From: Clostridia bacterium
GTDB lineage: Bacteria > Bacillota > Clostridia > Peptostreptococcales > Anaerovoracaceae
Direction of reading: 5' to 3'
Length of the DNA stretch: 64,000 nt
Assembly (NCBI GenBank): GCA_030537495.1
Contig: JAUNMH010000002.1
Coordinates: 1 to 64,000 of the forward strand
Made by a program: the position numbers and the translations under genes. Below are positions 34,540 to 43,527 of this stretch, one piece after another. Below the pieces are notes generated by a model. The model was not told the origin of the DNA and did no database searches. It saw only the letters and a program-made list of their open reading frames with translations. The stretch's first letter is position 1. Each line of letters begins with the position of its first letter.

Positions 34540-36178
34540 TAGTAGAAGTAAACCACAGAGAGTTTTTGACTTTCTGCATGCGCATATATTAACTATAATA
34601 GTGGGTATAGTGATTATTTCCAGCCTGCTTTCTTTGGTTGCCATTATGACCGATAAAGAAGAGAAAAAAATTGAAGCTGAAAATTCCAATGTTGTTTATG
34701 AGGATATTAATACCCTTTATTTTTCCATGAACAACATTAAATCTTTAAATCCTCTTACTTCTAAGGATGAGGACACTTATTATATTTCTCAGATTGTTTA
34801 TGGCAGCCTGTTCACCTTAGATGATAAACTTAATATTAAGAACGATTTAGTAAGTAAATATTCTGCCGATGCAAGAGAGGCTACAGTAAGCATTACTTTG
34901 AGAAATGCCAAGTTTAGCAATGGGGAAAGTCTGACAGCTGATGATGTGGATTACACCATTGATAAAATCAAGGACTTAGGAAGTAAAAGTCCTTATTACA
35001 GCTACGTGAAGAAAATCGATTCTGTTGACGTTACAGGAAGTAAAACTCTTAAAATTCACTTTAAGAAAAAGTATGATGCGGCCTTGGATAATCTTGTATT
35101 TCCAATAGTTTCGTCATCAAGCTATGAGAGTGATGGCTCTATGGTGCCGGGAACAGGGCCATACCGATATGTTAAATATAATAAACAGAGGGATTTGACT
35201 CTTAAGCCTAATCAATATTACTTTGGGGAGAAGGCCCAGGGAAAAATTGTTTTTAAATTTATCAAGAAACAAGATGCCGTTCCGGGGCTTATCACGGCCG
35301 ATATGGTAACTGCTTATGTGAATAAGAATTCTGACGCTGACGCCGTTGCTGAAGATAAGAATTTAACTTATACACCGATTGTTTCTTCCGATGCAGAATA
35401 TTTAGGTTTTAATTTTAAGAATAAATTACTGGCAGATAAGAAAATGCGTCAGGCTATTGCCTATGCCATTGATACAGAAAAACTAATAGAAGATAATTAT
35501 GGGGGCACAGCTGTAACTTCTGACTCCATATATTATCCTGGCTTCATGGGTGTAAATTCTGGAGAAACAAGATTTAGCATAGATCAGAGAGCCTCTGCGA
35601 CACTTCTTGAAGAACTAGATCTGAAGGACACCAGTGGTGATGGATGGCTCCTTGATAAAAAAGGAAAAATTATCAGTTTAACACTTCTAGTTAATAAAAA
35701 TGATGACAGCAGATTAGATGCTGCTACAACCATTGCAGAAGGCCTAGCTAAAGTTGGGCTAAAAGTCAAGGTTCATAGCTTGCCGTGGAAAGAATATCTA
35801 AGTGCTTTGAACAGAAATGACTACGATTTATACCTTGGCGGATATGAATTTGATAAGCAATATAATTTAAAGAGTTTATTTGACAAAAAGGCTGTAAGAG
35901 GGTATAATAGTGACGATGTGCAGGCGTACTTAGATAGAATGGAAACATGTCAGAGTGCTGAGAAGCAGGCAGAAACTTTTAGGGGTTTGGAGCGACTTCT
36001 AGCTGACGAAGTTCCTTATTACTGCATATGCTATAAGACATACGGATTTACAACTGTTAATCACTTCGAGAGTGAGGTTTTACCAACATTCTTCAATATC
36101 TATAGAGGTTGTGAAGGATGGAAGTGGCAGAAAGCTGTGAAGAACAGCGATGCTGAAGAATCCGGTTCAAACAGTTAA
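34526..36178 (+). CDS. Family 5 extracellular solute-binding protein, membrane-anchored
   Basis: A 550-residue SBP_bac_5 protein, normally the receptor of oligopeptide/nickel-type ABC importers. Residues about 18-42 form one hydrophobic segment (ILTIIVGIVIISSLLSLVAIM) with no lipobox cysteine, so it is probably held in the membrane by an uncleaved anchor with the binding domain outside. Family features: YISQIVYGSLFTLDDKLNIK, ATVSITLRNAKFSNGESLTADDVDYTI and MRQAIAYAIDTEKLI. No permease or ATPase genes are nearby. It overlaps coaE by 14 bases and ends 11 bases before a tRNA gene. The ligand is unknown. Confidence 0.85.
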   Translation: MLIDSSRSKPQRVFDFLHAHILTIIVGIVIISSLLSLVAIMTDKEEKKIEAENSNVVYEDINTLYFSMNNIKSLNPLTSKDEDTYYISQIVYGSLFTLDDKLNIKNDLVSKYSADAREATVSITLRNAKFSNGESLTADDVDYTIDKIKDLGSKSPYYSYVKKIDSVDVTGSKTLKIHFKKKYDAALDNLVFPIVSSSSYESDGSMVPGTGPYRYVKYNKQRDLTLKPNQYYFGEKAQGKIVFKFIKKQDAVPGLITADMVTAYVNKNSDADAVAEDKNLTYTPIVSSDAEYLGFNFKNKLLADKKMRQAIAYAIDTEKLIEDNYGGTAVTSDSIYYPGFMGVNSGETRFSIDQRASATLLEELDLKDTSGDGWLLDKKGKIISLTLLVNKNDDSRLDAATTIAEGLAKVGLKVKVHSLPWKEYLSALNRNDYDLYLGGYEFDKQYNLKSLFDKKAVRGYNSDDVQAYLDRMETCQSAEKQAETFRGLERLLADEVPYYCICYKTYGFTTVNHFESEVLPTFFNIYRGCEGWKWQKAVKNSDAEESGSNS

Positions 36179-36189
36179 ATCAATTCTCT

Positions 36190-36273
36190 GCGGCTGTGGC
36201 GGAATGGCAGACGCGCACGGTTGAGGGCCGTGTGGGGTGACCCGTGCTGGTTCAAGTCCAGTCAGCCGCACCA
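36190..36273 (+). tRNA. tRNA-Leu (anticodon GAG)
   Basis: Acceptor arms GCGGCTG and CAGCCGC pair perfectly, with encoded ACCA. Anticodon stem CACGG/CCGTG holds loop TTGAGGG, giving anticodon GAG at 36223-36225. A long class II variable arm is present, as expected for tRNA-Leu, and the T-loop GGTTCAAGTCC is normal. It starts only 11 bases after the preceding stop codon. Confidence 0.95.
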
Positions 36274-36288
36274 ATGATTGAAAAATCG

Positions 36289-36317
36289 TTGACGTAGAAT
36301 TGAACGTGTGTTAGAAT
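36289..36317 (+). promoter_or_regulatory. Promoter of the second tRNA-Leu and yajC
   Basis: TTGACG (36289-36294), 17 bp, TAGAAT (36312-36317), between the two tRNA genes. Confidence 0.7.
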
Positions 36318-36328
36318 AATAGTGTTGT

Positions 36329-36415
36329 GCCGGCGTGATGGAATTGGCAGACGTGCGGGATTCAAAATCCCGTGGTGGCAACACCGTATGGGTTCGACCC
36401 CCATCGCCGGCACCA
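36329..36415 (+). tRNA. tRNA-Leu (anticodon CAA)
   Basis: Acceptor arms GCCGGCG and CGCCGGC pair perfectly with encoded ACCA. Anticodon stem CGGGA/TCCCG with loop TTCAAAA gives CAA at 36363-36365. Class II variable arm (GGTGGCAACACC) and T-loop GGTTCGACCCC are normal. Confidence 0.95.
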
Positions 36416-36449
36416 TTTTAAATTAGACAATAGTATTTCGGAGGTTTTT

Positions 36450-36824
36450 ATGGGTAGCAACGGTCAGTTAGTAGGAAATCTTTTGATGATGTTCGCCATC
36501 TTTGGCGCATTCTATTTCTTCTTGATCAGACCACAGAAGAAGAAAGATAAGACAATCCAGAGTATGAGAAATAATCTTCAGGTTGGAGATGAAATCGTAA
36601 CAATCGGAGGCATCTGCGGTAAGATTGTTAAGACTAAGCCTGAAACAATTGTAATTCAGGTTGGTGCTGACAAAGTTAAGTTTGAAATGATGAGATGGTC
36701 AGTGTCTTCAGTAACAAACAGCAAGGCAGCTCCTGTACAGGAAGAAGAGCCTAAGAAGGCACTTCCTAAGAGACTTAAGAAGTCAGAAGAAGTTGCAGAA
36801 GAAGAAACAGCTGAAGAAAAATAA
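36450..36824 (+). CDS. yajC: Preprotein translocase subunit YajC
   Basis: A 124-residue single-span membrane protein that associates with SecDF to aid protein export. One transmembrane helix (about 7-27, LLMMFAIFGAFYFFLIRPQ) is followed by the hallmark RPQKKKDK and the NNLQVGDEIVTIGGICGKIVK domain, with an acidic C-terminal tail. The ATG at 36450 follows GGAGG; the open frame extends back into the tRNA-Leu gene but that part is not coding. It lies upstream of secDF, as in many bacteria, but is separated from it by a terminator. Confidence 0.93.
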   Translation: MGSNGQLVGNLLMMFAIFGAFYFFLIRPQKKKDKTIQSMRNNLQVGDEIVTIGGICGKIVKTKPETIVIQVGADKVKFEMMRWSVSSVTNSKAAPVQEEEPKKALPKRLKKSEEVAEEETAEEK

Positions 36825-36843
36825 TCATAATTTTAGATTTCGA

Positions 36844-36874
36844 AAACACAGTTCTTTACGAGCTGTGTTTTTTT
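36844..36874 (+). terminator. Terminator of yajC
   Basis: AAACACAG (36844-36851) pairs with CTGTGTTT (36863-36870), followed by more T residues. Confidence 0.85.
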
Positions 36875-36927
36875 CGAGTTTTTGTTGATTTTTTTATGGT
36901 TCCAGCCATTTGCTTCCCATTTAGCCC

Positions 36928-36956
36928 TTGATGAAAGCCAAAAAAAGTAGTAGAAT
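36928..36956 (+). promoter_or_regulatory. Promoter upstream of secDF
   Basis: TTGATG (36928-36933), 17 bp, TAGAAT (36951-36956). A further TATAAT near 36993 lacks a clear -35. Confidence 0.6.
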
Positions 36957-37036
36957 ATAATGTAAAATAAAATGCCCTATTTATAGGCTTAATATAATAT
37001 TAGGGACATAATAAAGGAGAAAGAGAGACAAAGTAA

Positions 37037-39283
37037 ATGAAGGCAAAACTAAGGAAAGTATTAGCTGTTCTAATCGTTCTAGTTGTGGCTTTTGGATGGT
37101 ATGTAACATGCCTTGGCATAGGACCAATTGATTCAATTAAAGACACAATGAAGTTCGGATTAGATATCAACGGCGGTGTGTACGTTGTTCTTGAAGCCGA
37201 TCAGGATGAAGTGGCTAAATTGTCTGACGAAGATCTGAGAAAGGTTATGGAACAGACAAGAGCAGTACTTAACAACCGTGTAAACGCTATGGGTATCTCT
37301 GAAGCAACAGTTTCCATTGAAGGTAAGGACAGACTAAGAGTCGAAATGCCAGGCGTGGAAAATGCAGAAGAAGCAATTCAGCAGATTGGACAGACAGCAC
37401 AGTTAAGTTTTCTGTTAGCAGACGGCAGCGTAGTTTTAACAGGTGAAGATGTTAAGGATGCAGGAATTGATACTGACACAGAACATGGTGGATACAAAAT
37501 TAACCTAGAATTCACATCAAAGGGTGCAGATAAGTTTGCTGAAGGTACAAGAAAGGCAGCGTCAGGAACTGTTACTGTAAACAAAGCATTTAAGGAGGCT
37601 GGAGTCCAGAACACAGCAGTAGTTATTATGCTAGACAACAGCATCGTAACAGCGCCTACATGCCAGACTGCAATTACACAGTCAACTTGTGAAATTACAA
37701 GCGGTGGCGGAGGATATTCTAAGGAAGAAGCTTCTAATACAGCAGCTCTAATTAAGGGTGGTGCACTTCCTATTTCCTTACACGACATTACATCATCAGT
37801 ACAGACTGCTACAATTGGTGAGCATGCACTGAACAAGAGTGTTGTTGCCGGACTTATCGGTATGGGACTTGTATTTATCCTAATGATCTTAATGTACAAC
37901 ATTCTTGGTTTATTTGCAGATATCGCATTAATGCTTTATGTATTACTTGTACTTTGGATTATGGCAGGTATCGGAAGCGTTCTGACACTGCCTGGTATCG
38001 CAGGTATTATACTTTCAATAGGTATGGCAGTAGACGCAAACGTAATTGTATTCTCAAGAATCAAGGAAGAAATCGCTAAGGGTAAGACTGTAAGAGTAGC
38101 CGTAGACCAGGGATTCAAGAATGCACTTACTACAGTACTTGACGCTCAGATTACAACATTAATAGCATCAGTTGTACTTTATGAAATCGGTTCAACTACA
38201 GTTAAGGGATTTGCGCTTACTCTTATGATTGGTATCGTAGTAAGTATCTTCACAGCAGTTGTTGTTACACAGCTGTTCGTAGGACTTATTGCAGAAAGCA
38301 AGACTTTCGGAAAGAGCAAGTACTTTGGAGTTAACGAAGATGGAACTCCTAAGAAGATTCTTAAGAAGGAATTCGACTTCATTAAGAACAGAAAAGTCTT
38401 CTACATGATTAGTACTGCAATTATCGTTGTTGGACTTGTTTGCTCAGTAGTAAGAGGTTTCAACTATGGTATCGACTTCACAGGTGGTACAATGCTTCAG
38501 GTTGACATGGGTAAATCTGTAAGCTCAGAAGAAATCAAAGATGCTTTAAGTGATTATGAACTAAAAGACCTTACAGTTGTGTTCTCAGGGAAGGACAACG
38601 AGCAGGCTGTAATCAAAACTGTTAACGCTCTAAACAGCGAAAAGAGACAGGAACTAGTTAACACACTAGAAGAAAAGTTCGGAATTACTGATAAGGACGT
38701 TCTTGCATCAGAAGAATTCGGACCTACAGTAGGTAAGGAACTTAAGACCAATGCGTTTAAGGCTATACTAATTGCCGCATTATGTATGCTGGTATATATT
38801 ATCTTCAGATTCAAGTCATGGAAGTACGGTGTTGCTTCAATTGCAGGTATCGTACATGACGTATTGATTGTGCTTGCGTTCTATGCAATCTTTAATATCA
38901 CAATCAACAATCCGTTCATTGCAGGTATTCTGACTGTAGTCGGATACTCAATTAACGACACGATCGTTATCTTTGACAGAATCAGAGAAAACATTAGACT
39001 GCATCACCGTAGAGAAACACCAGAAGAAATTATTAACCACAGTGTTAACCAGACTATTGACAGATCTGTAATGACAAGTTTGACTACACTAGTTGGTATG
39101 TTGGCACTGTTCTTCATGGTATCAACATCAATCAGAGAATTCGTACTTCCTCTAATCGTAGGTGTACTAGTAGGAACATATTCTTCAGTATTCCTTTGCA
39201 GCCCATTATTCTATGAAATGAACAAGAGAGAAGGACAGTCTAAGTACGTACGTGATAACCTTAACAAAAAGTCCAAGAAATAA
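37037..39283 (+). CDS. secDF: Fused SecDF protein-export protein
   Basis: A 748-residue RND-type membrane protein that uses ion flow to pull proteins through SecYEG. The SecD half (1-about 430) has an N-terminal helix, the family start KFGLDINGGVYVVLEAD, an external P1 domain and five helices with LPGIAGIILSIGMAVDANVIVFSRIKEE. The SecF half (about 450-748) has its own FNYGIDFTGGTMLQ and GYSINDTIVIFDRIREN motifs. The fusion is the Bacillus-type arrangement. AAAGGAGA at 37013-37020 is rather far from the ATG, while GAGAG lies closer. It is followed 23 bases later by rel. Confidence 0.96.
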   Translation: MKAKLRKVLAVLIVLVVAFGWYVTCLGIGPIDSIKDTMKFGLDINGGVYVVLEADQDEVAKLSDEDLRKVMEQTRAVLNNRVNAMGISEATVSIEGKDRLRVEMPGVENAEEAIQQIGQTAQLSFLLADGSVVLTGEDVKDAGIDTDTEHGGYKINLEFTSKGADKFAEGTRKAASGTVTVNKAFKEAGVQNTAVVIMLDNSIVTAPTCQTAITQSTCEITSGGGGYSKEEASNTAALIKGGALPISLHDITSSVQTATIGEHALNKSVVAGLIGMGLVFILMILMYNILGLFADIALMLYVLLVLWIMAGIGSVLTLPGIAGIILSIGMAVDANVIVFSRIKEEIAKGKTVRVAVDQGFKNALTTVLDAQITTLIASVVLYEIGSTTVKGFALTLMIGIVVSIFTAVVVTQLFVGLIAESKTFGKSKYFGVNEDGTPKKILKKEFDFIKNRKVFYMISTAIIVVGLVCSVVRGFNYGIDFTGGTMLQVDMGKSVSSEEIKDALSDYELKDLTVVFSGKDNEQAVIKTVNALNSEKRQELVNTLEEKFGITDKDVLASEEFGPTVGKELKTNAFKAILIAALCMLVYIIFRFKSWKYGVASIAGIVHDVLIVLAFYAIFNITINNPFIAGILTVVGYSINDTIVIFDRIRENIRLHHRRETPEEIINHSVNQTIDRSVMTSLTTLVGMLALFFMVSTSIREFVLPLIVGVLVGTYSSVFLCSPLFYEMNKREGQSKYVRDNLNKKSKK

Positions 39284-39306
39284 GAATTAGGGAGTAGTAA
39301 CGCTAC

Positions 39307-41517
39307 ATGGAAACTAAAACTCAATTTATATCTGAAATAACAAATATAAATAAAAACTATAACACCGAGCTAATAGGAAAGGCTTATGATACCGCCAGGA
39401 GACTTCATGATGGTCAGCTAAGAAAAAGCGGTGAGCCTTACTTTATTCATCCCATAGCTGTAGCCAAGATTTTGGCACAGCTGGGAATGGACGAAGAGAC
39501 AATAGTCGGTGGGCTTTTGCATGACGTTGTAGAGGATACCGAATATACAAGAGAAATGCTTGTGGACGAGTTTGGTGAAGATGTAGCGCTACTTGTTGAT
39601 GGTGTAACCAAGTTAGGTAACATTAAATTTGATTCCAAAGAAGAGGCACAGGCTGAAAATCTTAGAAAGATGTTTCTTGCCATGTCAAAGGATATAAGAG
39701 TACTCATAATTAAGCTCGCCGATAGACTTCACAATATGAGGACTCTTGAATTTATGAAGCCTGAAAAGAGAATAGAAAAATCTAGAGAAACTATAGATAT
39801 CTATGCGCCTTTGGCTAGTAGACTTGGTATTTACACAATAAAATTTGAACTTGAAGACACTGCTCTTAAATATCTTAAACCAGAAGTGTACGAGACACTT
39901 AAGATTGAGGTAACTGAAAAGAGAGAGCAGCGCCTTCAGTTCATTAATGAAGTAATAGAAGAAATCAGGGAAGCCCTTGACGATATGGGAATAGAATTCG
40001 ATATTAAGGGCAGATCCAAGCATCTTTACAGTGTTTACAAGAAAATGGTTCTTCAGCATAAACAGCTGGATGAAATTTTCGACTTAACTGCAATCAGAGT
40101 TATTGTAGACACTGTCAGAGACTGCTATGCTGTCTTAGGTCAGGTCCACACTATGTGGAAACCACTACCAGGCAGATTTAAAGATTATATTGCAATGCCT
40201 AAGCCTAATATGTACCAGTCGCTTCATACGACTGTGCTAGGTGATAACGGCGAACCTTTTGAAATTCAAATTAGAACAAAAGACATGCACAGAGTCGCTG
40301 AATATGGTATCGCGGCACATTGGAAATACAAAGAAGGAAATGCAAACGGAGATCAAAATAATGAAGATCTTAAGCTTGCATGGGTACGCCAAACCTTAGA
40401 ATGGCAAAAGGAACTAAATGACCCTAAGGAGTTTATGGAAACTCTTAAAATGGACCTTTTTGCAAGTCAGGTATTCGTATTTACTCCTAAGGGAGAAGTT
40501 CTTGACCTGCCTGCAGGTTCTACACCACTAGACTTCGCATTTAAAATTCATACAGCTGTAGGATGTAAATGCGTAGGTGCAAAAGTAAACGGAAAAATGG
40601 TTACAATTGACCATACGCTGAACAATGGTGATATCGTAGAAATCGTAACATCATCAAATTCAAGCGGTCCGAGCATAGATTGGCTGAAAATTGCCAAGAG
40701 TTCCACTGCAAGAACAAAAATCAGACAGTGGCTAAAGAAAGAAAACAAATCCGACGACGTTACCAGAGGAAAGGATCTTCTTGATAAAACCGTTAGAAAG
40801 AAGGGATATGACCCTCAACAGATATGCAAGGAATCCTATCTGCGCAAGAGTCTTAAGGATCTAAATATTAACTCAACAGAAGAACTTTACACACAAATCA
40901 GTAAAGGTGGAACACTTCTAAGTAAGGTCATAAATACCCTTGTTGGATATATGACCGATGACAAGAATCTCGAAGAAAAGAGAGCTAAGGAAAAAGAAGA
41001 AGCTCTTCTTAAACTGAGAGAAAATAAGAAAACCAAACAAATGAAAAAGAACAGCGAAAATCCGGGCATCATAGTAAAAGGCGCTGACAACCTTATGATC
41101 AGAGTCTCCAGATGCTGCAACCCAGTTCCTGGTGATGAGATTATCGGATTTATTACTAAGGGACGAGGCATCTCAGTCCATAGAGTAGACTGTTCTAATA
41201 TAACTTCGCTTCCTGAATCAGAGAAAGCAAGATTTATTGAGGTGGAATGGGAAGACTTAGATGCAGGTAAATCATATAATGCAGATGTTTGTATTTTATG
41301 TAGCGATCGAAAAGGGATGCTTTCCGATATTTCTAAGGTTTGCGATGACCATGATGTTAAGATTATGGGGATCAATGCAAAAACAACTGACGATGATGAT
41401 AACACATTAAAAATCAATCTTACTATTGCCATTGGAAGTACGCAGCAGATGCAGAGAATCTTAAGAGCATTCCGAAATATTGAAAGCGTATACAACGTAT
41501 ATAGAGCACGTGGATAA
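39307..41517 (+). CDS. rel: Bifunctional (p)ppGpp synthetase/hydrolase Rel
   Basis: Stringent-response enzyme of 736 residues. Domains in order: HD hydrolase (HPIAVAKILAQLGMD, then GLLHDVVEDTEY and LIIKLADRLHNMRTL), synthetase (KGRSKHLYSVYKK, then DLTAIRVIVDTVRDCYAVLG and KPNMYQSLHTTVLG), TGS (VFVFTPKGEVLDLPAGSTPLDFAF), a zinc-finger/helical part with RCCNPVPGDEIIGFITKGRGI, and a C-terminal ACT domain. Both catalytic halves keep their hallmark residues, so it should make and degrade (p)ppGpp. It lies between secDF and an MBL hydrolase gene in a plus-strand run. Confidence 0.96.
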   Translation: METKTQFISEITNINKNYNTELIGKAYDTARRLHDGQLRKSGEPYFIHPIAVAKILAQLGMDEETIVGGLLHDVVEDTEYTREMLVDEFGEDVALLVDGVTKLGNIKFDSKEEAQAENLRKMFLAMSKDIRVLIIKLADRLHNMRTLEFMKPEKRIEKSRETIDIYAPLASRLGIYTIKFELEDTALKYLKPEVYETLKIEVTEKREQRLQFINEVIEEIREALDDMGIEFDIKGRSKHLYSVYKKMVLQHKQLDEIFDLTAIRVIVDTVRDCYAVLGQVHTMWKPLPGRFKDYIAMPKPNMYQSLHTTVLGDNGEPFEIQIRTKDMHRVAEYGIAAHWKYKEGNANGDQNNEDLKLAWVRQTLEWQKELNDPKEFMETLKMDLFASQVFVFTPKGEVLDLPAGSTPLDFAFKIHTAVGCKCVGAKVNGKMVTIDHTLNNGDIVEIVTSSNSSGPSIDWLKIAKSSTARTKIRQWLKKENKSDDVTRGKDLLDKTVRKKGYDPQQICKESYLRKSLKDLNINSTEELYTQISKGGTLLSKVINTLVGYMTDDKNLEEKRAKEKEEALLKLRENKKTKQMKKNSENPGIIVKGADNLMIRVSRCCNPVPGDEIIGFITKGRGISVHRVDCSNITSLPESEKARFIEVEWEDLDAGKSYNADVCILCSDRKGMLSDISKVCDDHDVKIMGINAKTTDDDDNTLKINLTIAIGSTQQMQRILRAFRNIESVYNVYRARG

Positions 41518-41537
41518 AGAATAATTGGAGAATAAAT

Positions 41538-42155
41538 ATGATAGTTAGAAAATTTATTACAGGTCCGGTTCAGGCAAATACGTATCTTGTTTATGATGAA
41601 ACAAAAGAAGGTTTTGTTGTAGATCCCGGAGCATATAATGCACAGATTAATCAGATGATTGAACAGGAAAAAATCAAGGTTAAATATATCGTCCTTACTC
41701 ACGGTCATGCGGATCATATCGGTGGGGTAGAGTCCATCTTGCAGATTTGCCCTGATGCAAAAATCGTTGCACATACTTTGGAAGATGAAATGCTCAGACT
41801 GCCTGAACACAATCTTTCAACTGAAATCTATGGCAGACCAATTTCTATCAAAACAGACATATTCGTAAACGACATGGATTCACTGAAATGTGGCAATATG
41901 GAGCTTGTATTCATACATACTCCAGGACATTCTATTGGCGGAATGTGCATTCTTTGTGATGGTAGCATCTTCAGTGGAGATACGCTGTTCAGGGCATCAA
42001 TTGGAAGAACAGACTTTGAAGGTGGCTCATTCCCACAGATTAAGAAATCTATCACAGAGAAGTTATTCGTATTCCCTGATAACACAATGGTTTACCCGGG
42101 ACATATGAGTGAAACAACTATAGGCTATGAAAAGGAGCATAATCCTTTTGTTTAG
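41538..42155 (+). CDS. MBL-fold hydrolase, glyoxalase II-like (YqgX type)
   Basis: A 205-residue metallo-hydrolase. Metal motif THGHADHIGG (near 55-64) is followed by IHTPGHSIGGMC and FSGDTLFRASIGRTD, then VYPGHMSETTIG, the standard set of glyoxalase II-like ligands. It lacks the C-terminal substrate-binding domain of true glyoxalase II. It follows rel by 20 bases and overlaps the start of hemZ, an order seen in other Clostridia. Substrate unknown; a thioester or glutathione-like adduct is typical of the family. Confidence 0.9.
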   Translation: MIVRKFITGPVQANTYLVYDETKEGFVVDPGAYNAQINQMIEQEKIKVKYIVLTHGHADHIGGVESILQICPDAKIVAHTLEDEMLRLPEHNLSTEIYGRPISIKTDIFVNDMDSLKCGNMELVFIHTPGHSIGGMCILCDGSIFSGDTLFRASIGRTDFEGGSFPQIKKSITEKLFVFPDNTMVYPGHMSETTIGYEKEHNPFV

Positions 42156-43527
42156 CATTAAAATTGAAAATTATGAAAAGAAATATCTCCTAGAAGAATT
42201 AATCAAAGTCTTTTTAAGACCAGATCAGTATAGACTGCTTTCGGATGATGAAGCAGCGGAAGAGGATACTATCATTTTTAACGAAATGAATTCATCTGAT
42301 CGAAATGAGATTAAAAGGGAGATTTATGATAAATTATCAGAACTGACAGGTAAGAAGCCTGAATGGGGCATTTTAACAGGAATTAGGCCGGTTAAACTCT
42401 ATGGCGAACTGTCAGTGGAAAATGGCAGAGATGAAGCTGAGAATATTCTCAGCCATAAATATTACATTGATGGTGAAAAGCTTAAGCTCATAAGCGATAT
42501 TTACGATATACAGATTGATTTCTGTGGACAGGCTCCTGAAAAATCAGCCTGTGTGTACATAGGAATTCCTTTCTGTCCTACAAGATGCGTCTACTGCTCT
42601 TTTGCTTCTAACCAAGTTGAGGACAGCGAAATTGCAAGATATGTAGATGCTCTTTTAGAAGAAATATCTTATGTTGGAAACAGAATGAAAAAAGTAGGAA
42701 TCTATCCTGAATCCATATATATTGGAGGAGGAACACCTACCACACTTACTGCGGAGCAGCTAGAGGTTCTGGTACGAACCGTTTATGATAGTTTTGATAC
42801 GGAGAAACTCCTTGAGTTTACCGTAGAAGCGGGGAGACCGGACACCATTACACCTGAGAAGCTAAAAGTCCTGAAGGACCTGGGAGTCCACAGAATCAGC
42901 ATTAACCCTCAGTCCATGAAGAAAAAAACTCTTGAACTGATTGGAAGAAATCACAGTCCTGAGGACATCGAAAACGCTTTTGAAATAGCTAATAAAGCGG
43001 GATTTAATAATATTAACGCTGACATAATTGCGGGACTGCCTGAGGAGGATACAGCAGATTTTGTTGACACTCTTAAGCAGGTAATTGCAATGAATCCAAG
43101 CAATATTACGGTTCATTCACTTGCAGTAAAAAGGGCGTCAAAGCTTAAGGATATTAATCCTGATTTCCACTACAATCAGGCGGAAATTGTTTCTGAGATG
43201 TTACAGGCGGGAAGAAAGATTCTTCATGAGGCAGGGTACAGACCTTACTATCTGTATCGTCAGAAGCATATGGCAGGAGCATATGAGAATGTCGGATATG
43301 CTAAGCCGGGAACAGAATGCATTTACAATATACGAATTATGGACGAGCATCAGCATAACATTGCTATGGGAGCGGGAGGCATTACGAAGGTTTATTTTCC
43401 AAAAGAAAACAGACTAGAGAGAGTGCCGAACGTATACAACTACGAAGAATATATAAATCGTATAGACGAAATGATAAATAGAAAAGAATTAAATTTATTT
43501 AAGGAGGTACTTAACTATGGCGATTAA
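42148..43527 (+). CDS. hemZ: Coproporphyrinogen dehydrogenase-like radical SAM protein HemZ
   Basis: A 459-residue radical SAM protein. The cluster motif CPTRCVYC is in YIGIPFCPTRCVYCSF. Also visible are IYIGGGTPTTLTAEQLE, EAGRPDTITPEKL and GVHRISINPQSM, all close to B. subtilis HemZ. The N-terminal part contains PEWGILTGIRPVKL, specific to this subfamily. TTG at 42148 is preferred as start: AGGAG lies at 42133-42137, and the resulting N-terminus (MFSIKIEN) resembles HemZ of Bacillus. The ATG at 42127 precedes that site. No other heme genes are nearby, so a role other than heme synthesis is possible. Confidence 0.88.
   Translation: MFSIKIENYEKKYLLEELIKVFLRPDQYRLLSDDEAAEEDTIIFNEMNSSDRNEIKREIYDKLSELTGKKPEWGILTGIRPVKLYGELSVENGRDEAENILSHKYYIDGEKLKLISDIYDIQIDFCGQAPEKSACVYIGIPFCPTRCVYCSFASNQVEDSEIARYVDALLEEISYVGNRMKKVGIYPESIYIGGGTPTTLTAEQLEVLVRTVYDSFDTEKLLEFTVEAGRPDTITPEKLKVLKDLGVHRISINPQSMKKKTLELIGRNHSPEDIENAFEIANKAGFNNINADIIAGLPEEDTADFVDTLKQVIAMNPSNITVHSLAVKRASKLKDINPDFHYNQAEIVSEMLQAGRKILHEAGYRPYYLYRQKHMAGAYENVGYAKPGTECIYNIRIMDEHQHNIAMGAGGITKVYFPKENRLERVPNVYNYEEYINRIDEMINRKELNLFKEVLNYGD

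Noticed and set aside
36372..36449. Upstream extension of the yajC frame into tRNA-Leu(CAA)
   Set aside because: The ATG at 36372 is inside the tRNA; GGAGG directly precedes the ATG at 36450, which gives the normal YajC N-terminus.
37378..37902. Minus-strand open frame of 174 codons inside secDF
   Set aside because: Low-complexity antisense translation of SecD helices; no start signals.
40887..41810. Minus-strand open frame of 307 codons antisense to rel
   Set aside because: It is the reverse shadow of the Rel C-terminal coding sequence and the start of the next gene; no ribosome site and no recognisable protein.
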